From JAWPMV01 sp038527215 (GTDB taxonomy: Bacteria; Bacteroidota; Bacteroidia; J057), in contig JBCBGC010000016.1 of assembly GCA_038527215.1 (NCBI GenBank), positions 17,956 to 81,955 on the forward strand: a DNA stretch of 64,000 nt. The letters are read 5' to 3'. The notes under the pieces were generated by a model. It worked only from the letters and a program-made list of their open reading frames with translations. It was not told the origin of the DNA and ran no database searches. Numbering within the stretch: position 1 is the first letter of the stretch; each line of letters opens with the position of its first letter. Below are positions 1 through 9,118 of this stretch, in pieces. The position numbers and the translations under genes were made by a program.

Positions 1-207
1 CTGATGCGGGACCTGCACGCCCACGATTGCGATGTCCTGACCATCGGGCAGTACTTGCAGCCTACCAAAATGCACCTGCCCGTAGATGAGTTTATCCATC
101 CGGACTTATTTGATCACTATCGCGAAGTCGCTTACGAAATAGGATTTGACTATGTGGAAAGCGGTCCCCTGGTCCGCTCCAGCTATCATTCCGAAAGAGG
201 ATTGTAA
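1..207 (+). CDS. lipA: Lipoyl synthase, 3' end only
   Basis: This is the C-terminal end (about 68 residues) of lipoyl synthase; the gene starts before the window. LipA is a radical-SAM enzyme that inserts two sulfurs into octanoyl groups on lipoyl domains. The visible part carries the very conserved C-terminal stretch LTIGQYLQPT, then HLPV, then GPLVRSSYH, which is diagnostic of the family and includes the RSSYHAE-like tail whose serine binds the auxiliary iron-sulfur cluster. The radical-SAM cysteines lie upstream and cannot be checked. Two lipoate users, pyruvate dehydrogenase (E1 alpha) and a 2-oxo-acid dehydrogenase E2, are encoded elsewhere in the window. Transcription probably ends at the hairpin just downstream. 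Confidence 0.95.
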   Translation: MMRDLHAHDCDVLTIGQYLQPTKMHLPVDEFIHPDLFDHYREVAYEIGFDYVESGPLVRSSYHSERGL

Positions 208-242
208 TTCATTTTCTTTTTTTCGGACAAAAAGCCTTCCCA

Positions 243-275
243 GCCTCCGGTGGTTTCGACTTCCGGAGGCTTTTT
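243..275 (+). terminator. Rho-independent terminator after lipA
   Basis: A perfect 8-bp stem (GCCTCCGG, 243-250, pairing with CCGGAGGC, 263-270) closes a 12-base loop and is followed at once by five T residues. It lies 36 bases after the lipA stop on the same strand, which fits intrinsic termination. Confidence 0.85.
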
Positions 276-391
276 CGTGCCGTTTTTTGCCGGTTTTAGC
301 CATGGAAAAAGCCCGTCCCGCCGCTCAGGCATTTTTTTTGCAGATATTATTCGCATATTGGGAACAAAGCGAATAAACAGGGAATAGCAGA

Positions 392-892
392 ATGAAAACG
401 CTGGTTTTATGCCGCCACGCCAAGTCCGATTGGCCAGAAGGAGTTGCTGATATCAACCGCCCGCTCAAAGAGCGAGGCTGGAATGACGCTGCCTACCTGG
501 GAGACCTGTTAGGACAGCGGAACTTTCGGGCCGACCATATTATCAGCTCGCCAGCCCAACGGGCTCGGAGCACCGCCAAAGAAATAGCTGCGCGGATTGG
601 CTATCAGGATGAAATTGACATAGAGGAAACCGTCTATTACCAGGGAAGCCTTAGCCTGATTCGTCATTGCAAAGGGTTGGATGATGCCTGGCGGACGGTG
701 ATGGTCTTTGGCCATAACCCGACCATGGAAGAAACGGTTCGGCAGATGCTGCAGGTAGGCTCGGGTTTTTATATGCCCACCTGCGCCATGGCCTGCCTCG
801 AAAGCTCGGCCTATTCATGGGCCAAGGTAAGCGCGGTTAATACTCATCTGAGATGGTATTTGATTCCCCGCTTTATGCGAAAAAATGCTTGA
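392..892 (+). CDS. SixA-like histidine phosphatase
   Basis: This 166-residue protein belongs to the histidine phosphatase (phosphoglycerate mutase-like) superfamily, SixA branch. The N-terminal CRHAKS motif supplies the phospho-accepting H9 and R8, and the second catalytic histidine is H108 in FGHNPT. SixA of Escherichia coli removes phosphate from phosphohistidine in signalling proteins, notably the nitrogen-type phosphotransfer system; the short SixA-like length fits that role, but the substrate here is unknown. ATG start with purine-rich sequence upstream. The gene stands alone between the lipA terminator and the CHAT-MoxR cluster, which begins about 85 bases later; no functional link is evident. 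Superfamily assignment is firm, SixA function probable. Confidence 0.85.
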   Translation: MKTLVLCRHAKSDWPEGVADINRPLKERGWNDAAYLGDLLGQRNFRADHIISSPAQRARSTAKEIAARIGYQDEIDIEETVYYQGSLSLIRHCKGLDDAWRTVMVFGHNPTMEETVRQMLQVGSGFYMPTCAMACLESSAYSWAKVSAVNTHLRWYLIPRFMRKNA

Positions 893-977
893 CCCCAGCC
901 GCTTTCTTGCCTTAACTTATTGGTAAAAATTTTTCTCCACCCTATCATTAGCCACCTAAAACGATCTACCTCCACTT

Positions 978-2474
978 TTGCCAGCCCATAATCCTGTCAT
1001 ACTCCTCACCTTTGCCAACCCGCTGTCGGTGCCAGAACAGTATCTGGAGCACTTGACCCGGGAGACGAATACCGTCTACAATTACCTGGAGCCCTTTGAC
1101 ATCAACGACATGGGGGACGTGGTCAAGCTGGAGAATGCTACCCAGGAAATGGTTTTTAATGCCATAGAAGCCTGGAAAAAGCATAAGGATATCATCATGT
1201 TCCACTATGGGGGACATGCCGATGGGGGAGGGCTGATGCTGAACCAGGAAGATGGGAGTAGTCTCTCCGCCCGGGCTCCAGCCCTGGCTGAATTGCTGGG
1301 AAGCCTGCCAGACTTGCAATTGGTCTTTCTCAATGGCTGTTCGACCAAGGCCCAGGTGAAGTTACTGATGGATCAGGGCGTCAAAGCGGTGATCGCTACT
1401 TCGGAGCCTATTCAGGATCCCATGGCCGTTGATTTCGCGGATCGTTTCTATAAAAACCTGACGGAAGGGGAGAACCTGGAAGAGTCTTTTAAGCAGGCTC
1501 GCTTGTTCGTAGAAGGAAGGTATGATTATAAGGCCCGGCAGGTTGATTACCGGGATTTGTTTTGGGAAGGACAGGAAGCAGATAGTCGGCAGTTCCCCTG
1601 GGAACTCTACGTCAACAACGGCTCGGAGGAGGTCTTGAACTGGCGCTTGCCTACAGAGCAGACCAAAAAATCTTCCCTTTCCCTGATCGACCGCTATACC
1701 TGCGACCGCTCTGAGCAAAATTCCCGCTTCAAAGCGAGCTTTCTGCAATTAAAGACAGCCGAAAAATTTCAGTTCTACTTCATTCACGGAGAAGAAGAGC
1801 AAAGTGCCAACGGGCTGTTCCAGCGATTTGTGTTGGAGCAGATCAAGACCAGCTATACCGGTGCGGTGCATCATCGCCTGGCCCTGCTGGAACACGGAAC
1901 TACCCTGGCGGAGGCAAAAATCAATGCCAAAACGGCTTTTTTCAAAGCGCTCGACCTCAATCCCAATCAGTATACGCCGGACGAGCTCACTTTGCAGACC
2001 CTGGCTAAGTCCAAAATCGCTCAGGAAAAGGACTGTATTGCCCTGATGTTCCGGATTTACAGCCAGGAATGGAAACCTTATACCAGGGATTATCTGGATT
2101 GGGTTACCCATGAATTCTGTCAACCTGGTCAACTCCCTGATTCGGCCCCGGACTTCGTTTTTTTCGTCAATGTCGTGTACGAAGAGCCTACGGGAAAAAA
2201 GGGCTTATTCAAGCGGATTCTCAGCAGTAGCCCGAAAAGCAAAATCCTCAAACTTCTGAAGAAGTTTCCGACCATTCAATTTTTGCCGGAATTACCCCCG
2301 GTAGAAAAGCACCATATCAATCGTTGGTTTGATAAGGTGACCGAGGATTTGAATTTGAAGCAGAAGCTGATACGACAGCATTTTCAGCAGACAGAAAAAG
2401 AGATGGCGATGATTGAGGTAGAAGAAAAACTAGAATTGATCATAGAAGAAATAAACAAGCAACAGGCAGTCTGA
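978..2474 (+). CDS. CHAT protease fused to inactive-STAND-like module
   Basis: This 498-residue protein has two parts. Residues about 1-225 form a CHAT (caspase-fold) peptidase domain: H80 in YGGH and C121 in FLNGCS sit at the catalytic His and Cys positions, so the protease looks active. Residues about 230-470 resemble the inactive STAND (iSTAND) modules of NTP-dependent conflict systems, with a CDRSEQ start and the strand FYFIHGEEEQ where a P-loop would lie, but with no Walker A lysine. A charged helical tail follows. No signal peptide, so cytosolic. The only usable start upstream of the CHAT core is TTG at 978, because an in-frame stop lies just before it and the next Met is residue 44; weak initiation would suit a toxic effector. 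The MoxR gene follows after 33 bases. CHAT is certain; iSTAND is from motif recognition. Confidence 0.82.
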   Translation: MPAHNPVILLTFANPLSVPEQYLEHLTRETNTVYNYLEPFDINDMGDVVKLENATQEMVFNAIEAWKKHKDIIMFHYGGHADGGGLMLNQEDGSSLSARAPALAELLGSLPDLQLVFLNGCSTKAQVKLLMDQGVKAVIATSEPIQDPMAVDFADRFYKNLTEGENLEESFKQARLFVEGRYDYKARQVDYRDLFWEGQEADSRQFPWELYVNNGSEEVLNWRLPTEQTKKSSLSLIDRYTCDRSEQNSRFKASFLQLKTAEKFQFYFIHGEEEQSANGLFQRFVLEQIKTSYTGAVHHRLALLEHGTTLAEAKINAKTAFFKALDLNPNQYTPDELTLQTLAKSKIAQEKDCIALMFRIYSQEWKPYTRDYLDWVTHEFCQPGQLPDSAPDFVFFVNVVYEEPTGKKGLFKRILSSSPKSKILKLLKKFPTIQFLPELPPVEKHHINRWFDKVTEDLNLKQKLIRQHFQQTEKEMAMIEVEEKLELIIEEINKQQAV

Positions 2475-2507
2475 TGGCTGGCTTTTCACCCATAAAACCC
2501 CAGCGAA

Positions 2508-3467
2508 GTGGCAACTTTTGATTTTGAAATACCCGCTATCGGTGAGTTGAAAAAAAAGTACAACGACCCGAAAAATTATATCCTGTCCGAAGAACTGGTC
2601 AGTGCTGTAAAGGTGGCCATGCACCTGAACCAGCCGCTTTTTCTGACGGGCAAGCCTGGAACCGGGAAAACCCAGTTGGCCTTCAAGATTGCCTATGAAT
2701 ACGGGCTAAAAGATGACGAGGGGAAGATTCGCCCCATGATCTTCAACACGAAGACCACCTCTACAGCCCAGGACCTTTTCTACACCTATGATGCGGTCCG
2801 CCACTTCAGGGACGCCAACCTCAAGGACGGGCCGCGCAAGCCTACCCAGGATTATATTAAACTCAGTGCCTTGGGCAAAGCCATCGCCCTGACCAATCCG
2901 CAGGCCCTGGCAGGCACAGGCTTATTACCCGCCGGGACCCAGCCGCAAAACTCTGTCGTGCTGATCGATGAAGTGGACAAGGCGCCCACAGATTTTCCCA
3001 ATGACATCCTCTATGAGATCGAGCACAAAAGTTTTGAGATCAAAGAATTGGGCTTACGGGTAGAAGCAGGGGTCGAACATCGCCCGATCATTATTCTGAC
3101 CAGCAACTCGGAGAAGAACCTGCCGGAAGCCTTTCTGCGCCGCTGCGTGTTTTTCCATATTCCCTTTCCCAATACCAACCAATTGGTCGAGATCGTGCAA
3201 AAGCATCTGGGGGAAACTTCGGCCTATGCGAGTGATCAACTGATTCAGCATTTTGAGTCTGTGCGTAAGACCGTGCGAAAAAAGCAACCTGCCACCGCCG
3301 AATTGATCGGTTGGTTACGTATGCTGGAATTAGAGAACTTCCTCCGGGATGGCCTCAACATGAGCACCTTGTCTGAGCCCCAGAAACAGATTCTAAGGTT
3401 TTCTTATACCGCGCTGGCCAAAGACAAAGATGACTTACAGCGTCTGATCGATACCTATACTAAATAA
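2508..3467 (+). CDS. MoxR-family AAA+ ATPase
   Basis: A 319-residue AAA+ ATPase of the MoxR type. Walker A is GKPGTGKT at residues 48-55, Walker B is VVLIDEVD with D154 and E155, the sensor-1 region contains LTSNSEKN, and the paired arginines in AFLRRC are the likely arginine finger. MoxR ATPases usually remodel partners holding von Willebrand A domains; the next gene, ten bases downstream, encodes a protein with a vWA-like region. The start is GTG at 2508, because an ATG at 2473 is in another frame and stops within 16 codons. Together with the CHAT-iSTAND gene it makes a single probable operon (978-9114). Biochemical role as an NTP-driven switch is inferred from the family. Confidence 0.88.
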   Translation: MATFDFEIPAIGELKKKYNDPKNYILSEELVSAVKVAMHLNQPLFLTGKPGTGKTQLAFKIAYEYGLKDDEGKIRPMIFNTKTTSTAQDLFYTYDAVRHFRDANLKDGPRKPTQDYIKLSALGKAIALTNPQALAGTGLLPAGTQPQNSVVLIDEVDKAPTDFPNDILYEIEHKSFEIKELGLRVEAGVEHRPIIILTSNSEKNLPEAFLRRCVFFHIPFPNTNQLVEIVQKHLGETSAYASDQLIQHFESVRKTVRKKQPATAELIGWLRMLELENFLRDGLNMSTLSEPQKQILRFSYTALAKDKDDLQRLIDTYTK

Positions 3468-3477
3468 ACCCCTTGCC

Positions 3478-6400
3478 ATGGCCGATCAGCAGCAACATAT
3501 TGTGCTTCCTCTGGCGACCCTTCTTTCCCGCTTACAACGGGAAGGCTTTAGCTATGGAGTCGATGTGCATCTTCAGCTGCAGACCGTCCTGCGTAATCTC
3601 TCCGAAGAAGTCCGGCAGAATCCTTATGAGCTGAAATGGCTCATCGCGCCGGTGCTGGCCCAGTCGGTGGAGGAGCAACAAACCTTCTACCGGGTATTTG
3701 ATGAGTACTTCCGGGAGGAAATTCAGCCCCTGCTGGACGATGGATTTGCTGGGTTACAACCCCCACCACCTCCGCCTCCGCCAGAGGCCCCGCGCTGGAC
3801 CATGCCCCGTTGGCTGGCCACCACGATTCTCGCGGTTTGTTCTCTGTTGGTGCTATATGGCTTGTATCGCCTGATATTTCAACCACAATATCAATTCCAT
3901 CCCAACTTCGAAATCCAAACCGAAAACGGGAGAGAAACCGCTACGAACCCACCCTATCCCATGGCCTACCTGGGGGATTCCGTCATGGTGGTCAACCTAT
4001 CCAACGAACGAGAGGACACCCTGGGCTATCAGTTTATCTGGCGATTTGGAGAAGGCCATGATTCCCTCATTTCCGCCAGCCCTCAGCTATATTATCAATA
4101 CCAGACCGCTGGAAATAAGCAGGTCCGCCTGACCATCCGGGACCGGGAGACTGGGGCAGATAGTACCCTGATCAGGCCGGTCATGGTCGCCTGCCCCTAT
4201 CAACTAAATGCCCGCTTTAATTTTGATTGGCAAGCCACCGAAAAAGCCGCGGTCCCACGCGTGGAGGACGAGATTACCTTCACCCCGGATTTAATTGGGG
4301 GGGATACTCTGGCCTATTTTTGGGACTTTGGCGATGGGACGACCAGTGAGGAGATTGCTCCCACCCATGTGTATGATAGTGTTGGGTCTTATGCTGTGGA
4401 GCTGCGGATTTCGAGAAAAAATGCTGGCAGCAATATCCCTTGTGGGAAAGATGCCGAGCATGAAAAAATTGTGAGCATCGCCCGCTCCGTGGATCAGGTA
4501 GGCTTAAACCCGATTCCCCTGGTGGTAGATCCGATAAAATTACCCCGTTCCTTCACCTATTGGGGTATCTTATTGCTGGCTACCCTGGTAGGCCTGATCT
4601 TATTTGGGCTGGGAATGCTGGTTCTGGCTACGCGTTTTCTCTGGAAACGGACCCATCCACCAGAATTGAATGGGGGAGACGAAGGCCCCTACGATATTCC
4701 TTTTCCTAAGCAGGATAGCCTGATTGCCGCAGACCGCGATCTCTATGACCTGGCCAACCGGCTGCGGATGCGTCGGGAAAGCAGCACCCAGAAGATTGAC
4801 CTGCCCGGGACCATCCGCAAAACTATCCAATCCGGAGGCATTCCCGAATTAGCCTATCGGCAGACTTATCGCTCTTCCGAGTATTTATTCCTGATCGAGC
4901 AAAATTTTCCAGAAAACCATTTGCTGCGCTTATTTGACCGCTTGCTGGATGTATTGGATGGAGAGGATGTGGTCATGGAAGTATTCTATTATGACGCAGA
5001 TATTCAGGTCTGTTGGCGGGAGGGGGAAGATGTTACCATCAAGCTATCTGATCTGGCCCAGCAATACCGTCAGGCTCGCCTGGTAGTCATGAGCGATGGG
5101 TACCACTTCCTCAACCCCTATGAAGCCAAAATGGAATCCTGGGTTTCACAATCCCTCCAGGCCTGGACGGAAGAAGCCATTCTCCTGACCCCCGTGCCCG
5201 TCGGAGATTGGGGATACAAAGAAAAACTGCTGAGAGATTTCTTCGCCATTCTGCCCATCGACCTGCAAGGGCAATTGGCCATGGTAGATAAATTCAATGC
5301 GGATCAACTACCGGATTTTGAGACCTTACGCAAGGACCTCGAACGGGTGATTCCAGATGAATCTGAGACGCTACAACCCTATGATTTGCATTCGGTGGCA
5401 GGCCTGAAAGACTATCTGGGGGCCAACCGCTTTCAATGGGTAGCGGCCACCATGATTTATCCTTATCCCAACTGGAACCTGACCCTGGCCATCGGGAAGG
5501 CCTTGTCTTTGGATGAATACCTGCTCACCTACGAAAACCTGCTTCATATCGGGCGGATTCCCTGGATGCAGGATGGGGATATCAGCAAAAAATTGCGCCT
5601 GGCTTTATTGGATGAACTGCTGCCCGGCTACGAAAGGATTGCCCGGGAAACCGTGGTGGACATGCTTCATCTGGCAGAAAAGGAAATGCATAAAGATGCT
5701 TATGCCAAGCGTAAATCATCCATTCAGGAACTCACCAATAAATTTTTCCTCGATCCCAGTGATGAGAAAGTGGCCCGGGAGGTCAACCGACTTTGGGAGC
5801 ATGACATGATTGCTGATCCGGTGTTACGGCAGCAGTTTGAACGATCCAACCCCAATTTCGCCCAGAAAAGCCCTGTGGCCTATCTGGAGGATCGTTATGG
5901 CTTGATCAGGCCGAGAGAAGTAGCTGGGGTAAGCATTATTGGGCTGGTCCTTTTTGCCATCTTTAGCTGGTTCATCAACCAATCTGATGGGCAGCTGGAC
6001 CGCATTCAGACCTGGACTGAGCGCTTTCCGCTGTTAGAAGACTCCACTTTTACCAAGACCTTACCCGTCATAGAAGATAGTGCAGCCTTTTGGAACAATC
6101 GTGCCGTTCGTTCCTATCAGGAGATGGTCTTTAAGGATAGCCTGCCTGAGGAGTGGACCGGTTTTTTTCCGCAATACCATTGGTGGAGGCGCGCCTTAGC
6201 CTGGCGGGAGCGGGCTGGAGTAGCTGATTCCACCAGTCTCCAGAATGTCTCTTTGACCAATTATAACCTGGCCGTCCATTTCTTTGAAGAGAAAAATTAC
6301 AGTGAGGCGGGGATGGCCTTTTTTGATGCGGCCTTCTTTGGAGGGGCCGGCCTGGCCAGAGCCAATGGGCAGGATATACCCTACGATTCGGAAACGCTGA

Positions 6401-9114
6401 TAGACCTGGCCAGGTTGAACTTCGACTGGACCAACCTTGACCCCTATGCGGAGAATGCGCCTTCTCAACCTATTTATGCCTACATGGAACAGGTAGATCC
6501 GAAATACCTGGATCGACTGATGCGGGTAGGGCAGACCGGGAGAGTCAGTGAACTTTTAGGCTTTGCCGCTTCTGCGGAAGCCAAAATCTTTGAGTCCTGG
6601 TTGAATGATATAACGGATATTCTCCAGGCTTCTCCTCCCTCCAATCAAAAGCTATCCCTGCTCGAAGCCATGCATGGTTGGGGCTTGAGCGTATACTACC
6701 TGGCCGGTGGTGCGGAGGCCAACCGGGAAATGGCAGAATTGGTGGTAGAGGAAATCGAACAAGCAGATTCGACCTTTTTCCTCCGCTATCGTCCCAACCT
6801 AAAATCCATCCTGAATGCCCAACTGGCCGCGTGTGAAGACTTATACCTGCAGGCAGAGACCTACTACGCCGACTCAGCCTATACCAAAGCCCAGGAGATG
6901 TTAGACTCTGTGGATAATCGATGTGCAGACTTCGTCTATATCAAGGAACTGGCAGACACCCTGAGGGCCAGAATCGCCCGTGAGGTAGAGGACGCTGACC
7001 CCATCGAAAAGCTCATCCTGCAAATGGCAGACGGAGATGCCGAATTTGCATTAGGGAATTACCAGGCTGCTCAGGATATTTATAACACCCTGCTCCTGGA
7101 AATCAAGAAAAACTTCCGCGAGTTAGCCACTACCTCAAACCGGCAGGTGAGAGAAGTGCAGAGCATGTTGGTCAGTAAGATTGATAAGGTCAGGATCGCA
7201 GTCAGAATCCTGAGTCGTGTTGAGGCAGCAGAAGTCTGGAATGAAAAACTCTTCCTTTTTGGAGGAAACTCAGTCCTGCGTATTGACCTGAAATCTGGGA
7301 AACTGGACACGGATTTCCCCAAGAAGTTGTTTGAAGCTTTCCCCAGGCTGACCAAAGACCTGAGTATTGGAATTCAGTCCGTGGTCTATAATGGCCGACA
7401 GATTCTCTTTTCCAATGGAAAGACCTCCTACGCCTATAATCCTCAAAACCAAAGTTTTTCGAGGGTGCGTGGCTTTGATGGGATTGAGTTTAATGCTGCT
7501 TATAGTTTGGGAAGAACCGCTACCTGGTTCCTGAACAGGGATGAAACCTTCCAAATCCAGAATGGCCGGGCACGCAATACCTCCGCCATGTTTAAGGTGT
7601 GGAAAAATCTTCCCGGCAAGTGGGACCAGGATATCGATGCGGCTTTTACCATCCCCAATACGAACAAGGTTTATTGTATTAAAAATGCAAAGTACGTCCG
7701 GCTCGATCAGGTCAATCAGTCGATGGACCGCGGGTATCCTCTTTCTGTAGAAACCGACCTGATGCGGGATATCCTGGGGCCTTTTGTTACCAATACTACC
7801 TCCAGCAATCCTGTCTCGACCATTACCGGCGTGGCCAAAGGTCGTTTGATTGGGGCCTCTTATGAGGCTTTGATTGGGAAAAAAACCACGACAAAACCCA
7901 AAAGGCTGATTCGGTTGACTGCTACAGCTTCCCCTAACCTGAATAGTACCGTCAAATATCTCAACAGCCCCAAAAGCTCAGGAGGAGGTTTGGTAGGATA
8001 CCATGCCCTGATTGGACGGGATGGACAAATCGTACAAATGATCCCTCTCGAAGATTGGGCTTACACCTGGGGACAGAATGTCAAGGAGTACAAAGGATTA
8101 AAGGGGAATACCCAATTGAGTGAAGCGACCGTGACCATCGGCCTGATCAATATTGGCCAGGTTACACCCAACCGGGGGGGAAGCTTTAACGGCCGCTTCA
8201 ATTCTGGCGTAGAAATTCCTGCCGCTGATGTCGTTACAGCCAAAAGCCGAGGAAGCATTTATTGGCAAAACTACCCACCTGCCCAAATCAAAGCCCTGGA
8301 AAACCTCCTGGAGGTAATCGGGAAAAACCTGGAGATCGATACCCTTTTGACCAATAAGGATATCAAGATTACCCCTGATGCCGTGATGGGGCCAGAAGAA
8401 GTACTGCCCGTTCAGCAATTCAAATCTCAGATATACAAGCTCAAGGTGAACCGCCAGGTCAGGGGAATCACGATCAGTTTTTATAATGACACCTACGAAG
8501 AAGTGTCTTTATACTCCATGAATAAGGCGAACCGGAGAACCCTCAGGACCCGCCTGGGCAGTGGCAAACGCTACGATATAAAGAGCCCGGAAGGGGAAAA
8601 ATGGGAGATTGAAGGGACCAATCCTGTCAAGGTCTGGTTTACCTACGAAACCAATGCGCAAGACCCACGGGTTGATATTGAACAGAGTTTTGATGGAAAA
8701 AGGAACCAGACCCTCACCCTGGATGAGCACATGAAAGAATTGACGGCGGCTTATCTAAAATGGCAGAACTACTTAAAATTAAAAGCCGCTAATTCCGTTT
8801 CGGAGGAAGATTACGAAGAAGTGCTGTCAAACTTCCAGTATCATTTAAATCTGGTCAACAGTCTCGTCGTGGCGGATGGGGAATATCTACCCCCACCCCC
8901 TCTGAGTAGCAAAACCGGCAAGGCGAACGATGTCAGTGAGGAAAGCAACTTGAGAACCCGATATCAGGAGCTACAAAAAAGAGTCTTGGATTATCAAATG
9001 CAGCAACAGCAGCAACAGCCGCAGCAGCAACAACAGCAACAGGCTCCCACCTACCAAAAGTATAAACAGCAACAGGTGCAACAGCAACGGAGCACCATCA
9101 GGAAAAAGAAATAG
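3478..9114 (+). CDS. Giant three-pass membrane protein: PKD, vWA-like, TPR, dead amidase fold, poly-Q
   Basis: This 1878-residue protein is built as follows. Residues 1-93 are a helical domain like the N-terminus of CoxE-type vWA proteins. Eight prolines follow at 95-102, then membrane segment 1 (about 112-133). Two PKD domains come next (WRFGEG at 188-193, WDFGDG at 282-287), then membrane segment 2 (about 361-388, followed by basic residues). A vWA-like region spans about 440-620, with strands YLFLIEQ near 469 and LVVMSDG near 535 but no DxSxS metal site. A helical region reaches membrane segment 3 (about 813-833). Then come TPR-like helices, an Amidase_2-like fold (about 1465-1640) and a beta region. 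The tail is glutamine-rich (1842-1855). Predicted topology puts the vWA side in the cytosol with MoxR and CHAT, and the PKD and amidase parts outside. In the amidase fold the usual zinc histidines are replaced (LTATAS, AYTWG, VMGPEE), so it probably binds rather than cuts. Overall function unknown. Confidence 0.8.
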   Translation: MADQQQHIVLPLATLLSRLQREGFSYGVDVHLQLQTVLRNLSEEVRQNPYELKWLIAPVLAQSVEEQQTFYRVFDEYFREEIQPLLDDGFAGLQPPPPPPPPEAPRWTMPRWLATTILAVCSLLVLYGLYRLIFQPQYQFHPNFEIQTENGRETATNPPYPMAYLGDSVMVVNLSNEREDTLGYQFIWRFGEGHDSLISASPQLYYQYQTAGNKQVRLTIRDRETGADSTLIRPVMVACPYQLNARFNFDWQATEKAAVPRVEDEITFTPDLIGGDTLAYFWDFGDGTTSEEIAPTHVYDSVGSYAVELRISRKNAGSNIPCGKDAEHEKIVSIARSVDQVGLNPIPLVVDPIKLPRSFTYWGILLLATLVGLILFGLGMLVLATRFLWKRTHPPELNGGDEGPYDIPFPKQDSLIAADRDLYDLANRLRMRRESSTQKIDLPGTIRKTIQSGGIPELAYRQTYRSSEYLFLIEQNFPENHLLRLFDRLLDVLDGEDVVMEVFYYDADIQVCWREGEDVTIKLSDLAQQYRQARLVVMSDGYHFLNPYEAKMESWVSQSLQAWTEEAILLTPVPVGDWGYKEKLLRDFFAILPIDLQGQLAMVDKFNADQLPDFETLRKDLERVIPDESETLQPYDLHSVAGLKDYLGANRFQWVAATMIYPYPNWNLTLAIGKALSLDEYLLTYENLLHIGRIPWMQDGDISKKLRLALLDELLPGYERIARETVVDMLHLAEKEMHKDAYAKRKSSIQELTNKFFLDPSDEKVAREVNRLWEHDMIADPVLRQQFERSNPNFAQKSPVAYLEDRYGLIRPREVAGVSIIGLVLFAIFSWFINQSDGQLDRIQTWTERFPLLEDSTFTKTLPVIEDSAAFWNNRAVRSYQEMVFKDSLPEEWTGFFPQYHWWRRALAWRERAGVADSTSLQNVSLTNYNLAVHFFEEKNYSEAGMAFFDAAFFGGAGLARANGQDIPYDSETLIDLARLNFDWTNLDPYAENAPSQPIYAYMEQVDPKYLDRLMRVGQTGRVSELLGFAASAEAKIFESWLNDITDILQASPPSNQKLSLLEAMHGWGLSVYYLAGGAEANREMAELVVEEIEQADSTFFLRYRPNLKSILNAQLAACEDLYLQAETYYADSAYTKAQEMLDSVDNRCADFVYIKELADTLRARIAREVEDADPIEKLILQMADGDAEFALGNYQAAQDIYNTLLLEIKKNFRELATTSNRQVREVQSMLVSKIDKVRIAVRILSRVEAAEVWNEKLFLFGGNSVLRIDLKSGKLDTDFPKKLFEAFPRLTKDLSIGIQSVVYNGRQILFSNGKTSYAYNPQNQSFSRVRGFDGIEFNAAYSLGRTATWFLNRDETFQIQNGRARNTSAMFKVWKNLPGKWDQDIDAAFTIPNTNKVYCIKNAKYVRLDQVNQSMDRGYPLSVETDLMRDILGPFVTNTTSSNPVSTITGVAKGRLIGASYEALIGKKTTTKPKRLIRLTATASPNLNSTVKYLNSPKSSGGGLVGYHALIGRDGQIVQMIPLEDWAYTWGQNVKEYKGLKGNTQLSEATVTIGLINIGQVTPNRGGSFNGRFNSGVEIPAADVVTAKSRGSIYWQNYPPAQIKALENLLEVIGKNLEIDTLLTNKDIKITPDAVMGPEEVLPVQQFKSQIYKLKVNRQVRGITISFYNDTYEEVSLYSMNKANRRTLRTRLGSGKRYDIKSPEGEKWEIEGTNPVKVWFTYETNAQDPRVDIEQSFDGKRNQTLTLDEHMKELTAAYLKWQNYLKLKAANSVSEEDYEEVLSNFQYHLNLVNSLVVADGEYLPPPPLSSKTGKANDVSEESNLRTRYQELQKRVLDYQMQQQQQQPQQQQQQQAPTYQKYKQQQVQQQRSTIRKKK
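9001..9042 (+). repeat. CAG/CAA codon repeat encoding polyglutamine
   Basis: Fourteen codons, all CAG or CAA except one CCG, encode six glutamines, a proline and seven glutamines near the end of the giant protein (residues 1842-1855). Further CAG/CAA runs follow up to about 9090. The mixed CAG/CAA use limits slippage compared with a pure triplet run. Such tracts are rare in bacteria. Confidence 0.9.
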
Positions 9115-9118
9115 CTCG

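Noticed and set aside
251..265. GGTTTCGACTTCC resembling a tRNA T-arm
   Set aside because: It is the loop and stem of the lipA terminator; no acceptor or anticodon arms can be drawn.
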